Shown piece by piece: positions 33,950-45,007 of a DNA stretch of 64,000 bases. Each line of letters begins with the position of its first letter. Positions within the stretch are counted from its first letter, which is position 1. This stretch comes from Eurosta solidaginis. Taxonomy: Eukaryota > Arthropoda > Insecta > Diptera > Tephritidae. The position numbers and the translations under genes were made by a program. The DNA lies in contig NC_090319.1 in assembly GCF_040869045.1 (NCBI RefSeq), positions 233,175,832 to 233,239,831 of the forward strand, given 5' to 3'. The notes below the pieces were generated by a model. It worked only from the letters and a program-made list of their open reading frames with translations, made no database searches and was not told the DNA's origin.

Positions 33950-35280
33950 CTAACAACACAATTGAGACATTTTGTCTCTATATTGATTTGTGTGCCATGT
34001 AGATTTGTTTTTGTAAAGTTCATCTTCGTTGCGAATGAGAAGCTTTGTAAACTCGGGCTCGTCGTCGATATTACCTAAATCATCATCAAAAATATCGGGA
34101 AGTGCGCACCATGTTTTAATCTTGTCACTTGAGTAAACTGAAGAGTAATGTTTTCGAGTTCGTTGAGCCCCAGTTATATCTTGTACGACATACCGATCAT
34201 TACCAAGAATTCGTGATATTTGGAATGGACCCTTGTACCGCGGTTTAAGTTTGCGTGAATTGCCAGTACTAGGTGGCTCGTATTCAACCACTACCAAATC
34301 GTCGACGTTATACACTTTCGGGGTTTTATGGTTTTTGTCGTAGCGTTGTTTGCTTTTAAAACGATCCTACTCTATACGTTCAGCTGTCTCTTCACGATCG
34401 TTTATCAATTTCTCATTAGTTGATTCATCATTTTGTAGCGCAAGTACTATTTTATTTTTCAAAATATTGCGTGGTTTAAAACTGAATAATAACTCCTGAG
34501 GTGACTTCGATATAGTTTTACTACGCATGCTGTTGATAGTCCATTGAATTGCTCGTAATGCATCGTCCCATTTCTTATCACTGTTAACCGAAGGCAAGGT
34601 AGGCGAAGGTAACATCGAAAGTGTTGTTTTGTTACATCTCTCCACCAATCCATTTGCTCTTGGTGTTCGAACAGCGTTACAAACTTTTTGGATGTCACTT
34701 TCTTTACAAAAATTCTGAAAATCCTTGGACGTAAATGCCGTTCCGCGATCTGAAATGATTCTACCTGGCATCCCCACGTAACTATTTAATTCATTAAATC
34801 CCTCGATAACGTGTTTAGTTGCTGTATTCTTGACTGCGCGCACAATAGTGAAACGTGTGAAAGCATCGATAATAACGAGAATATGATCATTGCGCTTTGA
34901 ACTTTTCGGAAACGGACCTAGGTGATCTACATGTACAGTTCGGAATGGTATATGTTCTATTTCTAATGTGAAGTTCGTCTTCCTTTTACCCCCAGGTACT
35001 TTATTGTACGTACAATCAATGCATGATTTCAAGTACGACTTAACAAAATTGAACATGCGCGCAAACCACATTTGCTCATTTATTCGAGCAATCGTTTTCT
35101 CCAATCCGAGGTGTCCTGCTTTATTATGTGCGCTGTTAATAATTTGCCAGCGCAAAGCTTTTGGCACCACCCAAAGATTCTTCTCCTTTACTTTTTTGAA
35201 TAATCTACCATGATTTAAAACAAATTCGTTTCTTACCATAGGATCGCCTTGTTGTAACTTTTCTACCTATTCTTTGATTG
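33950..35280 (-). pseudogene. pol: Integrase of the third gypsy element
   Basis: Minus strand. 35239-34367 holds the zinc-finger region (HNKAGHLGLEKT, then SCIDCTYNK). The catalytic core shows D, D and E in VHVDHLGPFP, IISDRGTAFTS and ANGLVERCNK. 34315-33950 continues with the C-terminal domain (RYKGPFQISRILGNDRYVVQ). A frameshift separates the two near 34340. Integrase inserts the DNA copy into the host genome. It directly follows the protease, so RT and RNase H were removed by deletion near 35280-35355. Confidence 0.8.
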
Positions 35281-35355
35281 AGTTTTCCTGGAGTTGCATT
35301 CCAAATAACCAATCGTCTTGCTAACTTGAATTTTGTCAATCCCCAAAGATGCCGT

Positions 35356-36843
35356 TTATAAGTCCCGTGACTCTTCGACATTAATTATTTTTCTATTATT
35401 TAAGTAAACGTTGTTATCGTATACGTTTATAACACTAATTTTTCCGTTTGAAATCACCATTTGCATATTTTTAAACACATCTTGTCCCAATAACACATCT
35501 ACCGTACAAAATGTATCACCAACTATGTAAAGATACACATCTTGCTCAATACCGTCAACCTTCAAATTGACACGTACTCTTGAATAGGCATTAATCACAC
35601 CGCCACAAAACCCGTTTATCCTTAAAGCACACTTTTCTTCGATACCTTTTATTTGATCTGCTCCTGTTTGACTGATCATACTACACTCACTACCTGTATC
35701 GAGTAGGGCTGTGAACGTTTTATCGTTTATTGTAACCACTTTCTCAAAACCTTTTTCAGGAATTACCGTTCCATATTCCGTTTTGGTCCTACGCGTCGAA
35801 GCGCTTTTCTTGCCACAATTTCCAGGCTCGGTTTTAGGATGCACTTTTTGACAGTCGTTGCACCTACTTCTATGGTGTGGTTGAGGACATTTCGATGAAA
35901 TGTGCCCGTTTTGTTGACAATTGAAACATATTAACTGTTTATCACTTTCACCGTCTCGCTTTTCACCGGATTTTGTTTCAAAATTTGTCTTTTCAGGTTT
36001 AAACGTACGCACGGGTAAGTTTTTAGAGTAATATATTACTGTTTGTCGAAATTCGGGCATTGAACTAAACCGATTTTCCGCAATAGCAATTTGAAACTCA
36101 CGTTGTTTAATACCATCTCTTGCGTATTTAACAATAGAGGATTCACGTAGCCCGAAATTCTTACCTAACGCACCGATACGTAAACAGTAGTCAAGGAGAC
36201 TTTCGTTTGGTTTACGCCTCGTTTGAGACATTTGAAAATGTATATCAGCTTCATCTGGCACACAACTAAACTCTTCACATAAACATTTCGATAATTCACT
36301 CCAACTTGAATACAATTGTGGAATCAGTGGAATCCAGCCAGAGTTTTGCTGCACCTAGGAGTCGACTATACACCCGCTAATAAAAAATATTACCCCTCCC
36401 CCCACTGATAAGCTTGGACCGCACTATTTACGCGTTCTACGAACTCTTCAACAGATACCGACGATTCGTTTATTGAATCAAATTCCGGAATAGTTTCGGC
36501 GATTTCCTTCACTGACCACTGGTCACTACGCCCAGACGTTGCAATGGAACTACCAGCAGAAGAACTTGCCCGCTCTTGATCACTACACGTAGTCGTTGCA
36601 GTTACATTTTGATTGGTTTGCAATCAACGAACTAAACATGTCCCGTGATTCATTAATTTGGTCCTGCATATTCGCTAGAGCGATCTCGATACTATCCGAC
36701 CCAACAGCTTCGCACAAACGCAAAACTAGCTCTTTTTTCAGGCCTTCAGTGGACAAACCTTTCTCGTTCAAAATCTCTTTTAAATCCATTAACTTTAACG
36801 TATTTATCTTAGGAAGAGGCATTTCCTTTACTTTGTCATACAT
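35356..36843 (-). pseudogene. gag: Gag and protease of the third gypsy element
   Basis: Minus strand, in three frames. 36843-36583 is the SAP-like N-terminus (LKLMDLKEILNEKGLSTEGL), 36623-36390 a Ser/Thr-rich linker, and 36354-35356 the capsid (ESLLDYCLRIGALGKNFGLR). A zinc knuckle follows (CFNCQQNGHISSKC, then CNDCQ), and an aspartic protease (ALLDTGSECSMISQTGADQI). Frames are broken near 36600 and 36370. Confidence 0.75.
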
Positions 36844-36922
36844 TTACGTTTAACAACTAAAACAAATTATTTTCGTAAGATACGCTTTAATTTGCCCGTA
36901 TGGATTTATCCGCTTTTGGATT

Positions 36923-37152
36923 TGTATGGATGACCGTTAAGAAAAGAAAAATGTTCTTCACATTAATTTGAACGCAATTGAAAAAAAACAAATTTATTCC
37001 GTTTTCTTTGTACAATAAAATTCGACTGAAAAATATTTGAAAAACATTTTAATAATTTTATATTTTCTTGACTCGTCGTTCATTGGCCACTTTGTCGTGA
37101 ATTCAAAAGTGAGAGTAAAGCAAAGTAGCACAAAGTGTTTTTCCGGATTGCA
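36923..37152 (-). repeat. 5' LTR of the third gypsy element (230 bp)
   Basis: Ends TG...CA on the plus strand with TSD AATG. It is the more complete LTR. The primer binding site should lie just left of 36923 but no tRNA match was recognised there. Confidence 0.75.
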
Positions 37153-37471
37153 AATGTTATAACTGTAATTTAATTATCTTCGCGCCCGAAAACCTTTAAA
37201 GAGACTTGTGAATGAAACAATAATCGTTTTTCGAATAACTATCAACAAATGCAGGGTCAGCGAGAAAACCCAGTAAGAATGCTGCATGTTAGATAATGAA
37301 TTGACCCATTCATTGATTGTTTTGAGTCCCAACCAAACAGTAAATATATATTTAGTTTTTTTACTAAACAATTAACGAACAAACATCTTTTTATAGCAAA
37401 CAATTAAGAACAAACGACGAACTATCGATGTAAAATAATGAAAATTTAAAAATCAAAAAAAGTTTTTGCCG
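37153..37471 (-). mobile_element. MULE/NOF-like element, copy B, second segment
   Basis: Continues the reverse-complement match to copy A (12290-12570), including GAACAAACATC/AACAATTAAG subrepeats. It ends where the next gypsy LTR begins. Confidence 0.7.
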
Positions 37472-37932
37472 GTAGTGTGAACACAATCAGAATTATACCA
37501 AATGATTTCTCTCACGATGGAAGAAGAAGAAGAGAAAATTGTGTTTGAATGTTTATTTCAAAATGTCAGGGTTTTACGTAGGTAATTAACCTAAATGGAC
37601 AAAATATACAAAAATGTCATATTTACATTAAATTAGGGTTCACCGCTGTAAGTAATTTACAAATATACAAAAGAATTCAAGTACGGTTTAAGTGACCAGT
37701 TTTAAACTGTTCGCCTTGGCCCGTAAAACAACAATAAAATATACATTGTAGTCTATTGCTATGTTCCAAGTGACCGGCTTTGCGCCGTTCGCCTTGTAGT
37801 GGTAGCAATAGAACTATTATATTGCAGTCCATTGCTATTTTCCACGTGACCGGCTTTGCGCCGTTCGCCTTGTAATGGTAGCAATGCGCCTACAACATAT
37901 CAAATGAATATAGAAATTAACATGTATACACA

Positions 37933-38036
37933 CTTTGTGATGAACTGTGCACACGGGAGGTATGTTATATATATATATATATGTAACATACCTCCCGTAT
38001 ATAACATACCTCCCGTGTGCACAGTTCATCACAAAG
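37933..38036. repeat. Perfect 38-bp inverted repeat inside the LTR
   Basis: 37933-37970 is the exact reverse complement of 37999-38036, around an AT-dinucleotide spacer. The other LTR carries only one arm, so an inverted duplication arose after or during reverse transcription. A strong cruciform or hairpin is expected. Confidence 0.8.
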
Positions 38037-38236
38037 TAAAACATTTACTGTGAAGATCGAGCTTTTATACTCTTGTCAATTATATTGGAATGTATAGCGT
38101 TTCTTTATGTTACGATTTAAGCTTGCATGAAGTGCTTGCAAAAAACATCTGTTTACTTGGAATGCTTACATAGGGTGACCCTATGAATAATAATACTAAA
38201 AATATAATGGTGAATACACACTACAATACTTATAAT

Positions 38237-38645
38237 AGCCGTGTTTTTTAACACGCGTATATCCGTTTACGCTTAAACTTTATATTGACTGCTAAGAGAC
38301 AAACTATAAATACACCTCTGAAATTGCTGCGCATAAATTTTGTCCTACTAAATTTCAATACGCATTATACTCAGATGTAACTGAAATATGTGTCTTTGTT
38401 TCACCCTGTACACTAATTCTATGTATTATATGTGTGTCCACAATTCATCGCAACTGATTCAGCTATATGTTATACCCTATGGCCATCAGAGCGTTGCGTC
38501 TCCGCTTTTCGGTACACCCTGTTGCTGTAGCTAGTTGTTTTTACCACAGCCGCTAGATGGGTCTCCTAAGCATTATCTAAGCGAAGATAGGCGTTTTTTA
38601 ACACGCGCAAACGAAACGTATACGCGCGTGTTAAAAAACACGGCT
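38237..38645. mobile_element. 409-bp TIR element in the LTR
   Basis: The ends AGCCGTGTTTTTTAACACGCG and their complement are perfect. AAT flanks both sides (38234-38236 and 38646-38648), and the uninterrupted LTR copy (near 51120) has a single AAT. The right end holds a second inverted copy (about 38590-38645), which makes its own hairpin. No transposase. Superfamily undecided: a 3-bp TSD fits PIF/Harbinger or CACTA. Confidence 0.7.
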
Positions 38646-38664
38646 AATGTATAGTGTTGCTACA

Positions 38665-38675
38665 TCCTCCCCCTT
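38665..38675 (-). promoter_or_regulatory. Polypurine tract of the fourth gypsy element
   Basis: AAGGGGGAGGA on the minus strand immediately precedes the LTR start TGTAGCAAC. Confidence 0.7.
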
Positions 38676-38716
38676 GATGTTGGGTGGATACACTCATCAA
38701 ACATCATCAAATTTGC

Positions 38717-39600
38717 TTAGGATTTCCTGGGTTGTATTGGTTTTGCATCTCTATTCTCCTCGTTGCCTCTATATAGCGTCAAGGCAGATGCGTGATACGC
38801 TCCTAGTGGTACGCTTGGTTCGGATGTACTTGCAATTTCGTAAATTGATGTGCCTATCTTTCGGACAATAACATATGGACCATCACGTTTTGGTACTAAT
38901 TTTGAAGTTATTCCTTTCTCTGCCTGACTCAGTACGTGTGTAGTTACTAGAACTTCAGATCCCACATCAATGTCTTCTTGTGACCTTCTTCTCTTATCAA
39001 CATAAGGCGTCAACCAATCTATTCAAATAAATTCTCATTTCAATTACTGCTTTGATGTCATGCTCTACATCGTCAAACGTTCTAAGTTCTCTTCCAAAAG
39101 TGAGGTATGCTGCGGAGTAACCAGTTGACTGGCACTTACTGGTGTTCAATGCGAAACGGATAGAGGATAAGTTGCTGTTCCAAGCATTGTGTTCGTTTTG
39201 TACAAATATACTTAACTGGGCTTTGAGGTCCCTATTTTTCCTTTCAACTGGGTTTGCTTCAGGGTGATAAACAGGCGTGAAGAGCTGTTGTACTCCCATA
39301 ATGTATGCTATGTTTTGCATGATTGACGAGACAAATTGTACACCATTGTCGCTCTTAAGTCGTCTTGGTACACCGTATCGAAGAAAAATTTCATTAATTA
39401 GCGTTACTGCAAAAGTTTCTGCTGTGGCTTCTTTCATTGGAAATAATTCAACCCACCTAGTGGCGACGTCTTCTACCACGAATACCCACTGATATCCATC
39501 ATCTGTTTTTGGCAATGGGCCGAAAAGATCGATAGAAACAACTTCAAATCCTTGTTTGCTACTCGTGGTTTGTAGTAAACCCGAAGGTTTCATGTTTGTT
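38717..39600 (-). pseudogene. pol: Integrase of the fourth gypsy element
   Basis: Minus strand. 39593-38997 carries the catalytic core with D, D and E in VVSIDLFGPLPK, RLKSDNGVQFVSS and HPEANPVERKNRDLK. 39013-38717 is the C-terminal domain (LVPKRDGPYVIVRKIGTSIY). A frameshift separates them near 39005. The N-terminal zinc finger is missing, at the junction with the truncated RT. Confidence 0.8.
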
Positions 39601-40020
39601 GCTGTATAACGTTGGCATGCGAATCCGCTTCCTCGACGATGTCGTTTTCAAGCATCTTCTTTATTTCGAATTTTAGTTCGCGTAATTTTGGAAAAGACAA
39701 ACGATACGGAGGCGAAGCTATTGGTGCATGACCTTCAGTGTCTATGAAATGCTGTGGATATGGCGTTGGCTCACACAATGTTCCAAATAAATTTGAATGC
39801 GTACGCAAAAGCTTTTCCAGTTACGTCTTCTCTGATAGCTTCAGTTCAGTTCCGTCCATTTCTTTAACGAAATCAAAATCAATGGAAAATAAATCAGTCG
39901 ACTTGTAGGCACCAGAAAAAAGGTCACCACGTTTAGGTCGTTCAGGCGTAGCCATTTCCGGCGGGATATCATCTCTAAATATGTCTTGAATGAGTCGTGG
40001 AGGGTAATCATTCGGCAACT
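39601..40020 (-). pseudogene. pol: Remnant of RT start, fused by deletion to integrase
   Basis: Minus strand. 39808-39590 reads IDTEGHAPIASPPYRLSFPK, then LENDIVEEADS, the conserved start of a gypsy RT, and then jumps to integrase. The RT palm, RNase H and integrase N-terminus are gone. 40018-39821 holds the preceding linker in another frame. Confidence 0.65.
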
Positions 40021-40030
40021 CTGGCCCGTA

Positions 40031-40768
40031 TTATTCAAAGTCAGACATATAAACTTTCGATGTGTCAATCTTGCAGGGAATTTCAACTTCAGCTTTACGC
40101 TTACACGCTGTCGTGCTAACCTTGACTGTTTCTAATAGGTTTAGTTCCATTGGTTCAGAATCTGCGAAATCGAAATGGGTAGATGGATCACTTTCAAAGT
40201 ACCAGTAACGCTGGCCCATGTTCAATACGATTCCAGCCTGTTCCACAAAGTCAGCGCCAATGAGAGTTCGATTACTTTTGGCATTGGGCAAGGAAATAAA
40301 TTTAATGTTCAGGTTTCTTCCCCCTATAACAATTTTGCATACTGTAGATAGGCATTTCTGAAAAGATGTAGTACCGTCGGCAAGTGTAATGCCACACTTA
40401 ACGGATTCATATGCACATACCTTGAAATCCATTATACGTTTCAGATTGGTGCTCGCTACGCTTGTTCGAGCGACAGAATCAAAATATGCCTGTCCAGGTA
40501 CACCAAAAAGTTGGACGTTTGCGATAAGGATTTCAATACCAATCGACGTGGACAAGGAGCTAAAATTGACTGTGCTAGGCGTTGCTTTGGGTTTTAGTTT
40601 GCAATTCGTGCAATTGGCACGCGTTACATCAGGAGCATTGCATCCATAGCAAGCAAACTTGGGCTTTAAAGCTACAGATTGTGCCATGTTAGCAGAATTC
40701 GTTTCTTTTGCTTCCTCGTTTTTCCTTTTCATACATACAACCATGCCATGACCTTTCTTGCGCAACAA
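40031..40768 (-). pseudogene. pol: Nucleocapsid and protease of the fourth gypsy element
   Basis: Minus strand, 245 aa. CYGCNAPDVTRANCTNCK is a non-standard Cys-rich cluster. AYFDSVARTSVASTNL stands where the retroviral-type DSGA protease motif is expected; AYFDTAART-type variants are known in one gypsy lineage. The downstream part (RTLIGADFVEQAGIVLNMGQ) matches the flap/C-terminal region of such proteases. Confidence 0.65.
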
Positions 40769-40924
40769 TTACAACGTGCTGAGTTGTTTGAAATAGTGGC
40801 GTAGCTATCGTTTGATGTATTTTGCCTACGTTCTTGCCAGAATAACTCGGCTTCACGGGCTTCTTTTAGCAACTCATCAAAACTGTTTATTTTCGAACGG
40901 TTTACCCTTCGGCTGGCACATTAT

Positions 40925-41460
40925 TTAATTGGGAGAGAAGTGCGCGTTTTTCCTAATAAAGACATCCGTCGACTCATGTTTCTGCTGCTTGCTATCAAAA
41001 ATTTCAACGTATATACGCCACGATAACCTAGGAGGAGCAAATGCTTCACGTAACATTCGTATAACATCATCAAAAGCTTCGGCTTTCGACTTCACCCCAC
41101 GCCACCATTCTGCTGCATCAGCTTCAAGAACCATGGGCATACCGCTAATCGCATCCGCATCGTTTATTTTTTCCACCAACTTAAATGTGGAGATGGCAGC
41201 AATAAATTCTTCTACTTTTGTGGAACTACGTTCGCCGCTAAAACGGGCGGGTCAATTAGAGAAGGAAACAGGACTAGAATTAAAATTACTGACGGATTGT
41301 ATAAGTCGTTCAATTTGTTCTGTAGTGAAGGTCGCCATATTGGAGTTTTTAGAAAATTTCGCAATTCGTTCGCTTCGGCGAATAGGGGGGAAGAAGCCAC
41401 TCGAGAGATTGGCCACGATTTAAAGGCAGTAAAAGAACGGAGTTTGCCACGCAAAATAAT
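40925..41460 (-). pseudogene. gag: Gag of the fourth gypsy element, broken
   Basis: Minus strand. 41179-40925 contains a capsid-type stretch (GMPMVLEADAAEWWRGVKSK). A start region lies in other frames toward 41460. It is broken and cannot be read through. Confidence 0.55.
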
Positions 41461-41467
41461 GGCCACG

Positions 41468-41480
41468 CGGTTGGGCGCCA
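41468..41480 (-). promoter_or_regulatory. Candidate primer binding site (tRNA-Lys type)
   Basis: Minus strand TGGCGCCCAACC. It lies 37 nt inside the LTR end defined by LTR comparison (41517), farther than usual. Either the LTR extends to here and the left LTR is truncated, or the match is displaced. Confidence 0.5.
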
Positions 41481-41516
41481 ATTTATAATAAAGGTTATGT
41501 TTGGGTTCTTCGATTG

Positions 41517-41866
41517 TGTAGTATGAACACAATCAGAATTATATCAAATGATTTCTCTCACGATGGAAGAAGAAGAAGAGAAAATTGTGTTTGAATGTTT
41601 ATTTCAAAATGTCAGGGTTTTACGTAGGTAATTAACCTAAATGGACAAAATATACAAAAATGTCATATTTACATTAAATTAGGGTTCACCGCTGTAAGTA
41701 ATTTACAAATATACAAAAGAATTCAAGTACGGTTCAAGTGACCAGTTTTACACTGTTCGCCTTGTCCCGTACAACAACAATAAAATATACATTGTAGTCT
41801 ATTGCTATGTTCCAAGTGACCGGCTTTGCGCCGTTCGCCTTGTAGTGGTAGCAATAGAACTATTAT
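41517..41866 (-). repeat. 5' LTR of the fourth gypsy element, segment before the BEL insertion
   Basis: Matches 37472-37820 at about 98%. It is cut at ATTAT by the BEL element and continues at 49819. Confidence 0.8.
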
Positions 41867-42354
41867 TGTTCAAATAAAAATTGAACATGCATATACACAT
41901 GTGAACAAATATCAGTAATATAATCCGTAGATATTTTTGAGAAGTAATATTGACACGTAAACTGATATTTCCAACAAACACATGTACATACATATATTTA
42001 GCAAAAACGATCACTTCGTTCACAACACATAAAAATTACAAATGTTTACATACATATACAAATATACCTAAATCATTTTACTGTCTGGCATTTATAGCCA
42101 AACACAAGATACGTTTCTTATCTTAGTTTTAAAATGTTTGCCTACTTGTAAATGCTACAAATGCCCACATCACGATTATAAAAATCAAGAGGCTAGCATT
42201 AATCAAATACATATAAACAATCACACATACACATATCATTAGTTTTAGGAACATATTTTTAAGAGTCTCTTTATAAGCTATTGTAAATAACTTTACAAGT
42301 CAGAATTAAAAAATATTCTCAAACGACAACATTGCTTTTATTTACCCCTCAACA
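41867..42354 (+). repeat. 5' LTR of the BEL element
   Basis: TG...CA, 488 bp. Compared with 49328-49818 it has about 20 extra bases near its start and differs around 42210-42240. Confidence 0.85.
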
Positions 42355-42372
42355 TTTGGTCCATACGAGCCG
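42355..42372 (+). promoter_or_regulatory. Primer binding site of the BEL element
   Basis: TTTGGTCCATACGAGCCG follows the LTR directly, as in BEL/roo-type elements. The priming tRNA was not identified. Confidence 0.6.
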
Positions 42373-42628
42373 CCAAATTGAGCTCCAACGAATGTGGAAA
42401 TAAGCAGTATAATATAAAAAATTATACGAAATTAAAGTGATTTGTAATCAATCCAAGGAATACATCAGCTGTGAGTCGAGGCACAGCAAGGTCAACCGGG
42501 CGACCAAACCAATTTCCTCCAACGATTCCTTTGGAGAAAAACAAGTGAAAATAAAAAGTGAAGTGTTTTAAACAGTGCTCAGTGTTTATTTTTGAATAGT
42601 GAAAAATAAAAAAATAAAAAAAAGCAAT

Positions 42629-43860
42629 ATGGGAATAAACAGAGGAAAAGTCCTTGAATCCCAGATGGACATAAGTGAAAAAGTACTGCAGATGTACAAT
42701 AATGTTGCAGGAAAAAAAGTAACTAGGTCGAAGGCCGAGGAGGTGAAAAAACCAATAGAAAAGCTCCAAAAAGAATTGGACGCCAACAACGAGAAACTTT
42801 TGGCGGATGGCGTTGGCAATGAGGATTATTTCACGCAAGATAAATACAGTGCCATAAGAATGCAAATTGACGAAGTAGTTCAAGGGTTCAAACAATCCCT
42901 TAGTGATGAAGTGTCATTTCAACCAAGAAGATTGCATACTTCTTTAGCAGATAACCGCATGCCACAAACACAGCAGCACAAGCTACAAGCATGGGTAAAA
43001 TGACCCAAAAATTGAATTTTTCATGAAGAAAATTCAAACAATAACAAACAAAATGACTGATATGCGCTTCGAGAGCACGATCGGTAATAATCAAATAAAA
43101 TATTTAGAAAGTTTATATATCGACATCAAAAATGCGTACACAAATGATTTTTCAAAATACTACAATGCTGAAATAGAAGATGCCTATGCCAAGGTAATTG
43201 CAGAATATTTTGAAAATCTGGGGCATTTGGAAAGATGTCTAGTGAAAGAAGAGCTAAAAATAAATTATCGCCCTAATTTGGAATTAGAAAAATTTAAAAT
43301 TCCAATATTTTATGGCGAGATAAAAGAATGGGCCAATTTCTACAATGTGTTCCAGGATATGGTCCATAAAAATGAGCAATTATCAAGCTCAGAAAAAATG
43401 CTACGCCTTCGGCTTTGTTTGAAGGGTGAAGCTGCAAGGTTAATACAACACCTGCAAATATCAACCGAAAATTATGAAGCAGCGTGGAGTCTGCTTAAAC
43501 AAATATACGATAATAAACGTATTTTATTTACAACACAGTGGGATAGGATAATGGATCAGCCGCCCATAAATAGTGACAATGCTGAAAGCGTAAGGCAATT
43601 GCTCGATACTACAAATGAGTGCCTTAACGCAATACAGTCACTAGGAATACAAATTGAAAACGCAGATCCATTTATTGCTCGAGTCATAGTTCGCAAATTG
43701 GACAAAGATGGACTCAAATTATATGAACAAACGGTTAAAAAGACAAGAGAGGTGCAGACATTATCTGATATTAAAGATTTCTGGATCAACACTTCCAGAC
43801 ATTGAAAGCTGTAGCCGAAAAGGAGCAAGGTTACAAAATCCGAAAGCAGCAAATATTTAA
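42629..43860 (+). pseudogene. gag: BEL gag, frameshifted
   Basis: An ATG at 42629 begins a helical, Lys/Glu-rich N-terminal region (to 43003). The reading shifts near 43000 into 43023-43805, which carries the conserved BEL gag core (IPIFYGEIKEWANFYNVFQD, LRLRLCLKGEAARLIQHLQI; DUF1759-type). It shifts back near 43795 into the pol-containing frame. Confidence 0.8.
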
Positions 43861-45007
43861 AGCAAATCACACGTCAACCAACGCAAGGAAACCATTTAGG
43901 CAGTGTACTTACTGCAAAATACCAAATCATATCATAACCGAATGCAAAAGTTTCAAGAGCATATCAACGGATGAAAGGGATAAAAAATGCAAAGACAATA
44001 AAATCTGCTACAGATGTCTGCTTCACAAATTAGGAGAAACTTGTGCTAGTAGTATGAAGTGTAAAATATGCAACTTCAGCAGTCATCATGAGCTCATTCA
44101 TTTCGATAACGTTCAAAAGAATGCAGCAATGTCCACAAAAGCAGGTCTAACAACGGTAATTCTGGCCACAGCCCAAGTGAGAGCAAAAGCTGCGAATGGT
44201 GAGCACATATTATTAAGGGCTCTTATTGATCAAGGGTCACAAATAACATCAATTTCCGAAGAGGCAGCACAGATATTAGGTGTACCAAAGAAAAAAGTGA
44301 TGACAAAGCTTCATGGTCTAGGAGATGTTGTGGTTGGTGAATCGAAGTTTAAAACTAAAGTGCAAATTACACCACGTTTTCTGAGCCAGCACGTCGAAGA
44401 AGTGGATGCCATAGTTTTATCAACCCTTACAACTGCGCAACCTGATCAATCCTTCAGGTTCAACTTTAAAAAATGGGAAAACTACACTCTTGCTGACCCA
44501 TTATTTAACAAAGCTGATAGAATTGACATGGTGATTGGTGGTGATATATTTGGCAGAATAATAGAAAAAGGCATAAAAAACCCAATGGAGTTCTTGCTAT
44601 CCATGGAAGCTAAACTCAAAAAGAGTGAAAAGCTTTGCAATGATTGCAAGGAGTTCATTCACGAATACCAAAACCTTGGGCACATGATAAAAGCAAACGA
44701 GAAGGTAAACGGGAAGTATTATTTGCCACACCACGCTGTTATACGCGAGGATAAATTAACTACAAAACTTCGTGTTGTTTTCGATGCGTCAGCCAAAACT
44801 TCAAATGGAAAATGCCTAAACGACATCATGTTAACAGGTCCGAAACTTCAAAGGGATGTGTTTTATATCATCCTCAAGTGGAGACTATGGAAAGTGGTAA
44901 TCACAGCAGATGTTGAAAAAATGTTCCGGCAAATAAAAATTTCGGAGAAAGATCAAGTGTATCATCGAATTTTGTGGCGGGAACATCCTTCAAAAAATAT
45001 TATATAG
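43861..45007 (+). pseudogene. pol: BEL nucleocapsid, protease and N-terminal RT, with deletion
   Basis: Zinc-finger region with CTYCKIPNHIITEC, then CYRCL and CKICNFSSHH. The aspartic protease is RALIDQGSQITSIS. After GRIIEKGIKNP the reading jumps to EYQNLGHMIKANEKVNGKYY (RT), so the protease-RT linker and RT N-terminus are deleted. RT continues with LRVVFDASAKTSNGKCLND and ITADVEKMFRQIKI. A TAG at 45005-45007 stops it in frame. Confidence 0.8.

Larger units (their letters stand above)
33499..37152 (-). mobile_element. Third SAP-gag gypsy element, minus strand, in copy B
   Basis: Plus-strand ends are TG (33499) and CA (37152), flanked by AATG (33495-33498 and 37153-37156). The uninterrupted sequence in copy A (about 12570-12610) confirms the insertion site. 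The right LTR is 36923-37152. The left LTR keeps only 133 bp. Gag, protease and integrase are present; RT and RNase H are deleted. Fragment 29320-29693 comes from the same region by tandem duplication. Confidence 0.85.
37472..38664 (-). repeat. 3' LTR of the fourth gypsy element
   Basis: Matches 41517-41866, 49819-49991, 50343-50421 and 51006-51141 in order. It contains a 409-bp TIR element (38237-38645) and a 38-bp inverted duplication (37933-38036) that the other LTR lacks. Confidence 0.75.

Noticed and set aside
42422..42895. 157-aa minus-strand ORF with many aromatic residues
   Set aside because: Antisense shadow of the BEL leader and gag; composition is explained by the A-rich sense strand.
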